DNA of 64,000 bases from an uncultured Paracoccaceae bacterium (GTDB taxonomy: Bacteria; Pseudomonadota; Alphaproteobacteria; Rhodobacterales; Rhodobacteraceae): positions 3,175,444 to 3,239,443 of the forward strand of contig CANMKS010000001.1 of assembly GCA_947498645.1 (NCBI GenBank), in the 5' to 3' direction. The notes beneath the pieces are model-generated. The model was not told where the DNA came from, ran no database searches, and saw only the letters and a list, made by a program, of their open reading frames with translations. Position 1 is the first letter of the stretch, and each line of letters opens with the position of its first letter. The translations under genes and the position numbers were made by a program. Shown piece by piece: positions 46,390 through 54,677 of the stretch.

Positions 46390-46866
46390 TCAGCTGCGCG
46401 GCAGCTTTGAAGAGATGATTCCGGTCGCAAAACCGCCCATGCGCAACTCTCCAAAGAGGCGCTGATACTCGATCTTGGGGCACCGATTCTGTATCACATC
46501 GACGCCGCGCGCCTGTGCCTTTGCCGCGGCTTCGGCATGCATGACCCCGATCTGCATCCACACGGTTTGCAGCGCGGGCCAGCGCGCCAAAGCTGCATCA
46601 ACGATGGCGGGGACGGCATCGGAACGCCGGAAGATATCAACCATATCAACATCGTCAGGGATATCGGCCACATCGGCATAGACCGTTTCGCCCAACAATG
46701 TCTGCCCGGCCAGACCGGGGTTCACCGGGATCACCCGATACCCCTTCAGCCCCAGATAGCGGGCCACATAGAAACTGGGCCGCACCTGATTGGCGGACAC
46801 GCCGACGACCGCCACCGTTTTGGTGCGGTCGAGGATTTTGCGCAGATGGTCGTCAGAGTATTCCAT
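46390..46866 (-). CDS. CoA-binding domain protein (YccU-like)
   Basis: 158 residues of the Rossmann-like CoA-binding family. VAVVGVSANQVRPSFYVARYLGLKGYRVIPVNP (about 18-50) is the nucleotide loop, and VWMQIGVMHAEAAAKAQARGVDVIQNRCPKIEYQRLF the conserved C-terminal signature. These proteins bind CoA in vitro, but the cellular role is not established. It stands between the kinase and a terminator, on the same strand as both neighbours. Confidence 0.88.
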   Translation of the reverse strand: MEYSDDHLRKILDRTKTVAVVGVSANQVRPSFYVARYLGLKGYRVIPVNPGLAGQTLLGETVYADVADIPDDVDMVDIFRRSDAVPAIVDAALARWPALQTVWMQIGVMHAEAAAKAQARGVDVIQNRCPKIEYQRLFGELRMGGFATGIISSKLPRS

Positions 46867-46895
46867 GCCGACGTCCTATCGCCTTTCTGCGGAAC

Positions 46896-46925
46896 AAAAA
46901 AGCGCCCGGAGCTTATCCGGGCGCA
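46896..46925 (-). terminator. Rho-independent terminator
   Basis: GCGCCCGGA and TCCGGGCGC around GCTTA (46902-46924), followed on the minus strand by six T. It ends the transcript of the zinc-ribbon gene. Confidence 0.88.
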
Positions 46926-47047
46926 AGTTATGGAACGAGGGACAGTGAGTTGGAACGCGTCGGTTCCAAAACGCGCTCCCACCCTTTGAGATAGGTGCGG
47001 ACTTGCGACTCGGTAGGTCTGATCAGGCAAACGTGAAGTGCGCCGGA

Positions 47048-47341
47048 TCAGTCAAAGACCTCATCAACCACATCTTCCAGAACGTCCCACAACTCCGAAA
47101 ATACCCGCTTGCCGAAACTCCGTTTCTTGCGGCGCTTCTTGGGCCGTTCCGGCTTGCGCTTTATTTGGGCGGGGCGTGCGGCAGGTGCAGAGGATCGGGC
47201 GGGCGACGCAGGCAACATCTTGAGCGCCCGCAAAGGTGCGCCACAGTTGCTGCAACTCAGCTCATGACGCTCTTTCCCGCGCAGCACCAGTGCTGCCTTG
47301 GTACCGCAGTAACAGCAGGTCGCAATCTTTGTGGCACCCAT
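47048..47341 (-). CDS. Zinc-ribbon protein with basic tail
   Basis: 97 residues. Two CxxC pairs (CCYC at about 9-12 and CSNC at about 30-33) with intervening beta-like residues form a probable zinc ribbon. A Pro/Ala linker and a very basic stretch (KRKPERPKKRRKKRSFGKR, about 60-78) follow, then an acidic helix (ELWDVLEDVVDEVFD). The basic patch suggests nucleic-acid binding. Not recognised as a named family. It lies 15 bp after rlmB on the same strand. Confidence 0.75.
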   Translation of the reverse strand: MGATKIATCCYCGTKAALVLRGKERHELSCSNCGAPLRALKMLPASPARSSAPAARPAQIKRKPERPKKRRKKRSFGKRVFSELWDVLEDVVDEVFD

Positions 47342-47356
47342 AAGCGCGCGTCTCCG

Positions 47357-48133
47357 TCAGGCCTTTACTGCATATAGGGCAACGGCGGCCGCATTGGAGA
47401 CGTTCAGCGACCCAAACCCTGCCGCTGCGTCAATCCGTACCAACTGATCGCAGGTCTCGCGGGTTTTTTCGCGCAATCCCGGACCTTCGGCCCCCATCAC
47501 AAGCGCCACAGGCCGGTCGCGCTTGCCCTCAATGGCCTGTTCGATTGTCTGCGCGGCCTCGCCATCCAGACCCAGCACCAGATAACCCATGCCCTGCAAG
47601 GCCACCATCGCGTCAGCCAGATTGCGCACCCGCAGATAAGGCTGACGTTCCAGAGCACCACTGGCGGTCTTGGCCAGCGCACCCGTTTCGGGTGCAGCAT
47701 GGCGGTTCATGGCAACAACGGCGCGGGCACCGAACACTTCGGCAGAGCGCAGGATTGCACCCACATTATGCGGGTCGGTCACGCGATCAAGCAGGACAAT
47801 GCGCGGCGGCATGGGGCCATCGCCCAATGCGACATCCTCCAGGCTGCCCCAATCCAGCGCTTTGACCTCCAAAGCGGCCCCCTGATGCACGGATTGCGGA
47901 TCAAGCGGGGCCGCAAATTTGCGCGGGTCCGAGATTTCGGGTTCCATCCCGCTTAGCCCCACAGCATCGCCCAGGCGGTCCAGCGCATTGCGCGTGACCA
48001 CCAGCCGCAGTTTTTCACGGGCCGGGTTTTCCAGCGCATCGCGCACGGCATGCAGGCCAAATAGCCAGACCGTTTCCTGTGCCGCCTGCCGCTTGGACTG
48101 TTCCTTGGCGATGACCCACTTGGGCTTTTTCAT
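47357..48133 (-). CDS. rlmB: 23S rRNA (guanosine-2'-O-)-methyltransferase RlmB-like (SpoU/TrmH)
   Basis: 258 residues from MKKPKWVIAKEQ. It is a SPOUT methyltransferase with the N-terminal substrate-binding domain (LFGLHAVRDALENP) and the knotted SAM site: motif 1 DPHNVGAILRSAEVFGARAVV, motif 2 ALVMGAEGPGLREKTRETCDQLVRI, motif 3 SLNVSNAAAVALYA. Methylation of G2251 in the 23S peptidyl-transferase loop is the usual role, though TrmH relatives act on tRNA. The start avoids a 26-codon extension toward tRNA-Tyr. Confidence 0.9.
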   Translation of the reverse strand: MKKPKWVIAKEQSKRQAAQETVWLFGLHAVRDALENPAREKLRLVVTRNALDRLGDAVGLSGMEPEISDPRKFAAPLDPQSVHQGAALEVKALDWGSLEDVALGDGPMPPRIVLLDRVTDPHNVGAILRSAEVFGARAVVAMNRHAAPETGALAKTASGALERQPYLRVRNLADAMVALQGMGYLVLGLDGEAAQTIEQAIEGKRDRPVALVMGAEGPGLREKTRETCDQLVRIDAAAGFGSLNVSNAAAVALYAVKA

Positions 48134-48219
48134 GGTGTTTCCGATCCTTCGTTCACCGCAGGCGATACCCGACAAATTGCAAGCTGTGAAGGGCGGCGCA
48201 ATATTCACCATTTTTGCAG

Positions 48220-48248
48220 TTGACGCACCCTTGGGCCACAGGTAGTCA
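48220..48248 (+). promoter_or_regulatory. tRNA-Tyr promoter
   Basis: TTGACG (48220-48225), a 17-bp spacer and TAGTCA (48243-48248), ending 10 bp before the tRNA 5' end. Confidence 0.7.
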
Positions 48249-48258
48249 CCCCGTCAGT

Positions 48259-48342
48259 GGGCGACAGGCCGCAAGGTGTGGCAGGGGACTGTAACTCCCT
48301 CGAGGCGACTCACGCCTGGTTCGATTCCAGGGTCGCCCACCA
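48259..48342 (+). tRNA. tRNA-Tyr (anticodon GTA)
   Basis: 84 nt class II tRNA with encoded CCA. Acceptor GGGCGAC/GTCGCCC, anticodon stem GGGGA/TCCCT with loop CTGTAAC (GTA), a long variable arm and T-arm GGTTCGATTCC. Confidence 0.96.
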
Positions 48343-48395
48343 TTTTCCATAGATTGCATGTCATCAATGAGCCGAGCGGTAGCGCTCTGGCTCTG

Positions 48396-49424
48396 TTACT
48401 GCACCATCGCATCGCTCCAGGCCCGCAGGAACGCTTCTCGGTTCAGCTGGTCCAGATAGACCAGCAATGCCGGCCCCAGCCGGATCGGGCCATAGGCCCG
48501 TGCTTCGGGTTGGTCGGCGGCCCCCAGTGGTGGCAGCACCCATGTTTCGGGTGTGTCCCTGAGCCCCTCTTGCAACAACCGGTCAAGAAATAATGCGGCC
48601 CCTTCGGTCTGTGTGGCCGTTGCGGGGATCAATGCGGTGCGCAGCATGACCGTCGCGTAATCCTCCATCTCCAGCACTTCGAGCCGGTCATCGCGGGCGA
48701 TCCGTTCGGCAGCGTAGGAGCCCAGCACATTATAGGCCAAGGCCAGCCGCCCGGATCCCACATCATCAATCATCTGGGCCGAGCAGCAATAGAGGGCCGC
48801 CCCCTGCCGCCCCATCAATTCCGACAGGCGCCAAAACGTGTCAGAGTTCCGCGCCTCCTGCGTAGCAAAGAGATAGCCCAACCCGCTTTGGCGCACGTCA
48901 TAGGTGCCGATGGAGTCCTCAAACACATCAGGGTTCTGTCGCAGGAGCGCGATCAGTTCCTGCCGCGATGTCGGGCGGGGCAGACCTGCAAAGCGCTCAC
49001 GAGAGATCACGGCCACGGCAGGTTCTGCGGTAAAGGCAAAGACCTGATCGCGCCAGCGCGCCCAAGCCGGCAACGCATCGGTCACAGGCGAGGTATAGGC
49101 TTGCGCCGCCCCGTCGTTGGCCAGTTGGAATTGCAAATCCATGGCCGAAGATATCGCCACATCAAAAACTTCGCCGTCCCGAATGGCCGCGTGTAATTCC
49201 GTGCTGGATGCCACGTAGTAATCAATGCCCACCGCGGGTTGCTCTGCCTGAAACTGTAGGATGAATGGTTCGAACACATCCAGATCGGCCGTGGACACAA
49301 CCTTGATCGTTGTCGCCCCGGTCCCCGGATAGAGCTTTTGGTCTTCGACCTCAAACGCCTCTGCGCCCGTGGCCGCAAGCCAGATCACAGTTGCTAAGCT
49401 GCGGGCAAAATGAGTGACACGCAT
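48396..49424 (-). CDS. Periplasmic substrate-binding protein linked to a TctE-type kinase
   Basis: 342 residues from MRVTHFARSLATVIWL, with a signal peptide of about 25. The fold follows iron/solute-binding ABC proteins: IKVVSTADLDVFEPFILQFQAEQPAVGIDYYVASS, then FDVAISSAMDLQFQLANDGAAQAY and a late LALAYNVLGSYAAE. Its start overlaps the kinase gene by 31 bp, and no ABC permease is near. It may present a ligand to the kinase rather than feed a transporter. Two adjacent Cys (YCCSAQ) are unusual for a periplasmic protein. Confidence 0.82.
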   Translation of the reverse strand: MRVTHFARSLATVIWLAATGAEAFEVEDQKLYPGTGATTIKVVSTADLDVFEPFILQFQAEQPAVGIDYYVASSTELHAAIRDGEVFDVAISSAMDLQFQLANDGAAQAYTSPVTDALPAWARWRDQVFAFTAEPAVAVISRERFAGLPRPTSRQELIALLRQNPDVFEDSIGTYDVRQSGLGYLFATQEARNSDTFWRLSELMGRQGAALYCCSAQMIDDVGSGRLALAYNVLGSYAAERIARDDRLEVLEMEDYATVMLRTALIPATATQTEGAALFLDRLLQEGLRDTPETWVLPPLGAADQPEARAYGPIRLGPALLVYLDQLNREAFLRAWSDAMVQ

Positions 49425-50791
49425 GCCCCTACTCCATCCTTTGGCGTCGCCAGTTCCAACCGCCCACCATGCGCGATCAGCACGTCCTCGGCGATGGTCA
49501 GGCCAAGGCCGGAACCGACAATTTTGTCCACATTGCCCCCGCGCGTGAAGCGGCCCGTCAGCGCGGGCAGAGACTCCGCCGAAAACCCGCGCCCATGGTC
49601 CCGCACGGTAAGCCGCCACTGGGCGGGGTCGTCTTGCGACAACGTCACGCTCACTTCGGTTTCGCCGGGCGAGTATTTGATTGAGTTGTCCAGCACATTG
49701 CGCAGCGCACTTTCCAGCAGGATCAGATCGCCGCGCACAGGCGCGGGCGCTGTGGCATCCAGCCGAAAGCTGATATCCTTCATCTCTGCGGTGGGTGACA
49801 GGCTTTCGGCGACCCGGACCACCAGATCGGCCAAATCGACCTCATCACGGGCGAGCGCTTCGGCGCGAAAGCTGACCGTGGCGTGATCCAGCAACTGACT
49901 GGCCGAGCGTGAGCTTTCATCTACTGCACGAATAACGCGCCGCAACATCTTCTTTTCATTTTCTTTTTCAACGGTATGCAACGCCAGCTCCGCCTGCGCA
50001 CGCACCGTCGCCAAGGGCGTGCGAACCCGGTGGGCCGCTTCTGCGATAAACTCTTCGGATCGACGGATCGACTGGCCCAAACGTTCCATCAGGCGGTTCA
50101 GCGCGATGAGCAAGGGCGACAGCTCATCCGGAACCTTGCGCCGCAGGGGCCGCAGGTCAGATGGCCCGCGCCGGGTGACCGCCTGCGCAAAGGCATTCAA
50201 AGGCCGCAAGGAGCTGTTCGCTGCAACCGCGCCCAGCCCCACGGCAAGCAAGAAGAACGCCACGGACAGCACCGCGGCCGTGCGTGACAGACCGGTGCCA
50301 ATCGCCTCGACCCCGGTGCGGGTCTGTCCCACGCTGACAACAACCGGCACCGGTTGCTGGCCTGCCAGCACCGTGCGCTGCACAGAGACAACGCGCACTT
50401 GATCACCCCGGTAGCTGATTGTTCTGACGGCCACATCGCCGGGCCGTTCTGGCAAGGTGGGCGGGATCAGATCATCATAGCCGGTGATGGTCTCGCCTCC
50501 TGCCGCCACACGGTAAAACACCCGATCCTCGCCGATGGCATTGAGCATGGCAAAGGCGGAATACGGCAGCTCCAGCAGGATGGTGCCCTGCTCGCTGCGC
50601 AGCGCCTCTGCAATCGTGGTGGCCGAAGCAACCAACACATTGTCCTGTGTGCGCTCTGCCGCTTCACGGGCAAAACTGGTGACCATCCACCAGGACAGGA
50701 CCGCCAGAACCGCCGCAATGGCAGCCAAAAGAACCGTCAGCCGTTGCCCGATGGAGCGCCACCAGAACGGGCCGCGTGCCGCGTCGCTCAT
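49394..50791 (-). CDS. tctE: Sensor histidine kinase (TctE-like)
   Basis: 465 residues. Two membrane helices (about 17-40 and 172-192) bracket a periplasmic sensor region. A HAMP-like linker, an H-box with His about 254 (EAAHRVRTPLATVRAQ), an N-box (ALRNVLDNSIKYSP) and the ATP lid motifs DHGRGFS and GSGLGLTIAEDV follow. The partner response regulator overlaps by 4 bp and the divergent tctCBA transporter genes lie 0.8 kb away, so it probably senses a tricarboxylate. Confidence 0.9.
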   Translation of the reverse strand: MSDAARGPFWWRSIGQRLTVLLAAIAAVLAVLSWWMVTSFAREAAERTQDNVLVASATTIAEALRSEQGTILLELPYSAFAMLNAIGEDRVFYRVAAGGETITGYDDLIPPTLPERPGDVAVRTISYRGDQVRVVSVQRTVLAGQQPVPVVVSVGQTRTGVEAIGTGLSRTAAVLSVAFFLLAVGLGAVAANSSLRPLNAFAQAVTRRGPSDLRPLRRKVPDELSPLLIALNRLMERLGQSIRRSEEFIAEAAHRVRTPLATVRAQAELALHTVEKENEKKMLRRVIRAVDESSRSASQLLDHATVSFRAEALARDEVDLADLVVRVAESLSPTAEMKDISFRLDATAPAPVRGDLILLESALRNVLDNSIKYSPGETEVSVTLSQDDPAQWRLTVRDHGRGFSAESLPALTGRFTRGGNVDKIVGSGLGLTIAEDVLIAHGGRLELATPKDGVGACVSLILPAA

Positions 50792-51450
50792 GGTGCGCTC
50801 ATCCGGTAACCCATCCCGCGAACGGTTTCGATCTGCACACCGGCGTCAGCCAGGCGGCGGCGCAGGCGACCGACATAGACCTCGATGGCGTTTTCGCTGA
50901 CCTCAGCGTCCTGCGGGAACAACCGGTCGAGCAGTTGTGATTTTGACAGGATCTGCCCTTGATTGCGCGCGAAAACCTCAAGCAGGCGCAACTCGCGGTT
51001 CCGCAGGGTATGGCTTGCCCCATCCTGCGTCAGCATACCTGATGACGGATCGAAAAAGGCGGCACCCAACGGGATGACCGCAGGCATTGGCGTGCCGCGC
51101 CTGCGCAGGACGGCCCGGCAGCGCGCCTCTAACTCGCCAAAATCAAAGGGTTTTGTCAGATAATCATCGGCACCAAGATCAAGCGTATCAACCCGGTCCG
51201 ACACCTGACTGCGCGCCGTGAGCACAATCACCGGCAGACGCTCGGCGGTGCGGGTCTTGCGCAGAAATTCACGCCCATCCCCATCGGGTAACATCACGTC
51301 CAGCAGCATCAGATCATATTCAGCAACCGCCAGCCATTCTTCGGCTTCGGCCAAGGTCTTGGCGTGATCCACCGCATGACCATCCAATGACAATCGCCCG
51401 GTGATGGCCTCGCCCAGTTCGACGTTATCTTCAACCAGCAAGAAGCGCAT
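50788..51450 (-). CDS. tctD: OmpR-family response regulator (TctD-like)
   Basis: 220 residues from MRFLLVEDNVELGEAI. The receiver domain has acidic residues E7-D8, phosphoacceptor D51 (LLDVMLPDGDG), Thr in VLTARSQVSD and Lys in YLTKPFDFGELEAR. The C-terminal winged helix has LRNRELRLLEVFARNQGQILSKSQLLDRLF and a YVGRLRRRL recognition helix. It is divergent from tctC, with repeats in the gap that it probably binds. Confidence 0.92.
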   Translation of the reverse strand: MRFLLVEDNVELGEAITGRLSLDGHAVDHAKTLAEAEEWLAVAEYDLMLLDVMLPDGDGREFLRKTRTAERLPVIVLTARSQVSDRVDTLDLGADDYLTKPFDFGELEARCRAVLRRRGTPMPAVIPLGAAFFDPSSGMLTQDGASHTLRNRELRLLEVFARNQGQILSKSQLLDRLFPQDAEVSENAIEVYVGRLRRRLADAGVQIETVRGMGYRMSAP

Positions 51451-51512
51451 TGGTCTTTCATTCCCACCAGCACAGGCGGTCACAGTGACAACCCACGCAA
51501 AAAACAAACGGC

Positions 51513-51530
51513 GTGTCAGGCTTGTGTCAG
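51513..51530 (+). promoter_or_regulatory. Probable TctD binding repeats upstream of tctC
   Basis: GTGTCAG occurs twice at an 11-bp period (51513-51519 and 51524-51530), one helical turn apart, as expected for tandem OmpR-type binding. A GTCAC-A-GTGAC dyad and a GGCGG/CCGCC hairpin (51556-51572) lie in the same 142-bp divergent region. Confidence 0.55.
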
Positions 51531-51592
51531 CTTGGCATGCGGTAGTTCAGCATGGGCGGCGAAACACCGCCTGTCAAATGGGAGGAAATCTA

Positions 51593-52576
51593 ATGACAAA
51601 TACCATGACCCGCCGGGTCGTGATGGCGGCTGCGGCTGTCACACTTGCATTCGCAAACCCTGTGTCCGCTGATGGGCATCAGGTAATGGACGAAATCAAC
51701 TTTCTGATCCCCGGCGGCGCCGGTGGCGGTTGGGATGGCACAGCGCGCGGCACGGGCGAAGCCCTGACAGGTGCAGGCCTTGTTGGCACCGCATCCTACG
51801 AAAACATGTCTGGCGGCGGCGGCGGTGTGGCCATTGCCCACCTGATCGAGAACGCAGATTCGTTGCAGAACACAATGATGGTGAACTCGACACCTATCGT
51901 GATCCGGTCGCTGACTGGCGTGTTTCCTCAAAGCTTCCGCGACCTGACATTGGTGGCTGGCACAATCGGTGACTATGCCGCCATCGTCGTGAACACCGAC
52001 AGTGAAATTCAGTCCATGGACGATCTGCTGGCCGCATATCGTGCAGATGGCATGAGCTTTGCAGTTGGTGGCGGGTCGGTGCCGGGTGGTCTTGACCACC
52101 TTGTCGCGGCATCCGTGATGCAGGCCGCTGGTGAGGATCCAACGGCATTCAACTACATCCCTTATGATGCAGGTGGTGCTGCCATGGCCGGTCTGCTGTC
52201 TGGCGAAATTCAGGCGCTGTCCACAGGTTTTTCAGAAGCGGTAACACTGGCCCAGCAGGGTGAAGTCCGCATTCTGGGCGTGACATCTGACGCACGCGTT
52301 CCAGCCTTCGAAGATGCACCCACCATGAAAGAGCAGGGCCTCGACACCACATTCGTCAACTGGCGTGGCTTCTTTGCAGCCCCCGGTCTGTCCGATGACA
52401 AACTGGCGATGATGCAGGACGCCATCGCCAAGATGTACGACACCCCCGAGTGGGAAGAAGTGCGTGCGCGCAATGGCTGGGTGAACATCTACAACAATGG
52501 CGACGATTTCCGCACGTTCCTTGAAGCACAGGAACAGGAAATTGGCGATCTGATGAAAACACTCGGCTTCCTCTAA
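51593..52576 (+). CDS. tctC: Tripartite tricarboxylate transporter substrate-binding protein
   Basis: Periplasmic receptor of the TTT family. 327 residues. GGAGGAAATCTA precedes the ATG; the signal peptide ends near ANPVSADG. It has the typical INFLIPGGAGGGWDGTARGTGEALTGAG N-terminal carboxylate-binding region, GGGGVAIAHL and a late DSPEWEE-type segment (YDTPEWEEVRARNGW). The N-terminal GGGWD motif and neighbours tctB and tctA define the system. The ligand is likely citrate or a related tricarboxylate but cannot be read from sequence. Confidence 0.93.
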   Translation: MTNTMTRRVVMAAAAVTLAFANPVSADGHQVMDEINFLIPGGAGGGWDGTARGTGEALTGAGLVGTASYENMSGGGGGVAIAHLIENADSLQNTMMVNSTPIVIRSLTGVFPQSFRDLTLVAGTIGDYAAIVVNTDSEIQSMDDLLAAYRADGMSFAVGGGSVPGGLDHLVAASVMQAAGEDPTAFNYIPYDAGGAAMAGLLSGEIQALSTGFSEAVTLAQQGEVRILGVTSDARVPAFEDAPTMKEQGLDTTFVNWRGFFAAPGLSDDKLAMMQDAIAKMYDTPEWEEVRARNGWVNIYNNGDDFRTFLEAQEQEIGDLMKTLGFL

Positions 52577-52654
52577 GGGGCGCCAAATGAAACGGACCGT
52601 CCCGTACACCTGCGGGGCGGCCAACAAAACGAGAATTTTCGGGGAGTGAAGCTC

Positions 52655-53152
52655 ATGGCGCTGGATCGTTGGATCGCGCTGATCTTTGTCACATTCTGCT
52701 GCATCTACGGATATGCCGCGTTTTTTACGATGGATCAGCTTCTGCCCCCTTTCATGCAACGTAACCCTGTCTGGCCTTCGACCTTTCCCAAGGTGCTGGC
52801 TGTTCTGGGGATTATCGTGGGCATGATTGTCTTGCTTGGTATCGAAAAGGCGGACGAGGAAGACGACGAACCAAACGCGACCGAGATCAACTATCGCCGT
52901 CTGGGCGACTATAAGATCGGTCAGGCGCTGATGCTTCTGGGGCTCATGGTGCTTTACGCGCTGATGCTGCGCCCTGCGGGCTTTCTTATCTCGACCTCCA
53001 CATTTCTGGTCGCAGGCAGTGCAATCCTGGGAGAGCGCAAGTTCCACATCATGATCCCCGTCGCTGCCATCGCCACCGGCTTTGTGTGGTATCTGGTGCA
53101 AGAGGTGCTTGGCATCTTCCTGCGCCCTTTTCCGTTTTTCATGGGGATGTAA
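52655..53152 (+). CDS. tctB: Tripartite tricarboxylate transporter small membrane subunit
   Basis: 165 residues, four predicted membrane helices (about 7-25, 45-63, 90-112 and 130-155) with an acidic loop (KADEEDDEPNATE) between helices two and three. The ORF begins at GTG 52646; the ATG three codons later has GGGGAG at the right distance and is preferred. It lies between tctC and tctA as usual. Confidence 0.88.
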   Translation: MALDRWIALIFVTFCCIYGYAAFFTMDQLLPPFMQRNPVWPSTFPKVLAVLGIIVGMIVLLGIEKADEEDDEPNATEINYRRLGDYKIGQALMLLGLMVLYALMLRPAGFLISTSTFLVAGSAILGERKFHIMIPVAAIATGFVWYLVQEVLGIFLRPFPFFMGM

Positions 53153-53155
53153 GCG

Positions 53156-54673
53156 ATGCTTGAAGGTATTTTCATCGGCCTTGAGGCCGCATTCTCTGTC
53201 CAGAACATCCTCATGGTTGTTGCGGGCTGTCTGATTGGCACATTCATCGGTATGCTGCCCGGTCTGGGCCCCATGTCGATCATCGCGATCATGATCCCGG
53301 TTGCCATTACCCTGGGCGACCCTGCCGCAGCACTGATCCTGCTGGCAGGTGTCTACTATGGCGCGATCTTTGGCGGCTCAACCTCGTCAATCCTGCTGAA
53401 TGCGCCGGGTGTGGCGGGCACGGTTGCCACCAGCTTTGACGGCTACCCGATGGCGCGCAAGGGGCAGGCCGGCAAGGCGCTGACAATTGCGGCTGTTGCC
53501 AGCTTTGCTGGCGGCACCATCGGTGCGATCCTTTTGATGATCTTTGCACCTGCTTTGTCATCAGTTGCCCTGCTGTTCCATTCCGCCGAATATTTCGCCC
53601 TCATGGTCGTCGGCCTCTCAGCTATCGCGGCTTTCGCAGGCACTGGTCAGGTCGCCAAGGCGTTGATGATGACAATCCTCGGTCTGATCCTTGCCACGGT
53701 GGGCGAAGGTGCCTTGTTCAACATGCCCCGCTTCACCATGGGGATGATGGACCTGCAATCCGGCATCAGCTTTATCACCTTGGCCATGGCGATGTTCGCC
53801 CTGCCCGAGGCTATGTTCCTCGTCCTGAACCCTGCGCGCGGTGCCAGCGGCGAAGGCAGCGGCAAGATTACAAACCTGCGGTTTTCGCGCGCAGAAGGCA
53901 AAGCGATGCTCCCGGTGATCGGGCGCCAGTCGATCCAAGGCTTCTTTATTGGCGTACTGCCCGGTGCGGGTGCAACGATTGCGTCATTCCTTGGCTATGC
54001 GGTCGAACGCAATATCGCCAAAGGGGATGAGCAGGCCGAATTCGGCAAAGGATCGGTCAAGGGCCTTGCCGCACCGGAAACCGCCAACAACGCGGCTTGC
54101 ACGGGATCATTCGTACCTCTGCTGACGCTTGGCATCCCCGGTTCGGGCACGACGGCCATCTTGTTGGGCGCGTTGATTGCGCTCAATGTCACCCCCGGCC
54201 CACGCTTGATGATCGACACGCCAGAGATTTTCTGGGCCGTCATCATCTCGATGTTCATCGGCAATCTGGTGCTTTTGATCCTGAACCTGCCATTGATCCC
54301 CTATATCGCGAAAATCCTGTCGATCCCGCGCAACTATCTGATCCCCTTCATCCTCTTCTTTACGTTGATGGGGGCCTATATCGGGCAGAACAATGCGACC
54401 GAACTGTTGTTGCTGGTGGGTCTTGGGGTGATGGCAACGATTTTCCGCTTTGCAGATTATCCGCTTGCCCCGCTGCTGATCGGCTTCATCCTTGGCACCA
54501 TGCTGGAAGACAACTTTGCCCGCTCCATGCAGCTTTATCGCGGTCTCGATTTCATCATCGCGCGCCCCATGACGCTGGGTCTGTTGGTTTTGGCGGGCCT
54601 TCTGGTGCTGTTGCCAAGCTACCGATCCCGCCGCGCGCGCAAGCGGGCCGAGGGTGTGGCTGACGGGGATTAG
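53156..54673 (+). CDS. tctA: Tripartite tricarboxylate transporter large membrane subunit
   Basis: 505 residues, about twelve helices. The two TctA signatures are present: GTFIGMLPGLGPMSIIAIMIPVAI near residue 22-45 and the central GVLPGAGATIASFLGYAVERNIAK with ETANNAACTGSFVPLLTLGIPGSGTTAILLGAL. It forms the sodium- or proton-coupled channel fed by TctC. The last 20 bp overlap the longest reading of the CoA-transferase gene, but that gene's likely ATG lies 4 bp downstream of this stop. Confidence 0.96.
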   Translation: MLEGIFIGLEAAFSVQNILMVVAGCLIGTFIGMLPGLGPMSIIAIMIPVAITLGDPAAALILLAGVYYGAIFGGSTSSILLNAPGVAGTVATSFDGYPMARKGQAGKALTIAAVASFAGGTIGAILLMIFAPALSSVALLFHSAEYFALMVVGLSAIAAFAGTGQVAKALMMTILGLILATVGEGALFNMPRFTMGMMDLQSGISFITLAMAMFALPEAMFLVLNPARGASGEGSGKITNLRFSRAEGKAMLPVIGRQSIQGFFIGVLPGAGATIASFLGYAVERNIAKGDEQAEFGKGSVKGLAAPETANNAACTGSFVPLLTLGIPGSGTTAILLGALIALNVTPGPRLMIDTPEIFWAVIISMFIGNLVLLILNLPLIPYIAKILSIPRNYLIPFILFFTLMGAYIGQNNATELLLLVGLGVMATIFRFADYPLAPLLIGFILGTMLEDNFARSMQLYRGLDFIIARPMTLGLLVLAGLLVLLPSYRSRRARKRAEGVADGD

Positions 54674-54677
54674 ACCC

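Noticed and set aside
46325..46561. Minus-strand 78-aa frame after the kinase gene
   Set aside because: It overlaps the CoA-binding protein in another frame, and that protein is complete, so neither a frameshift nor a separate gene is needed.
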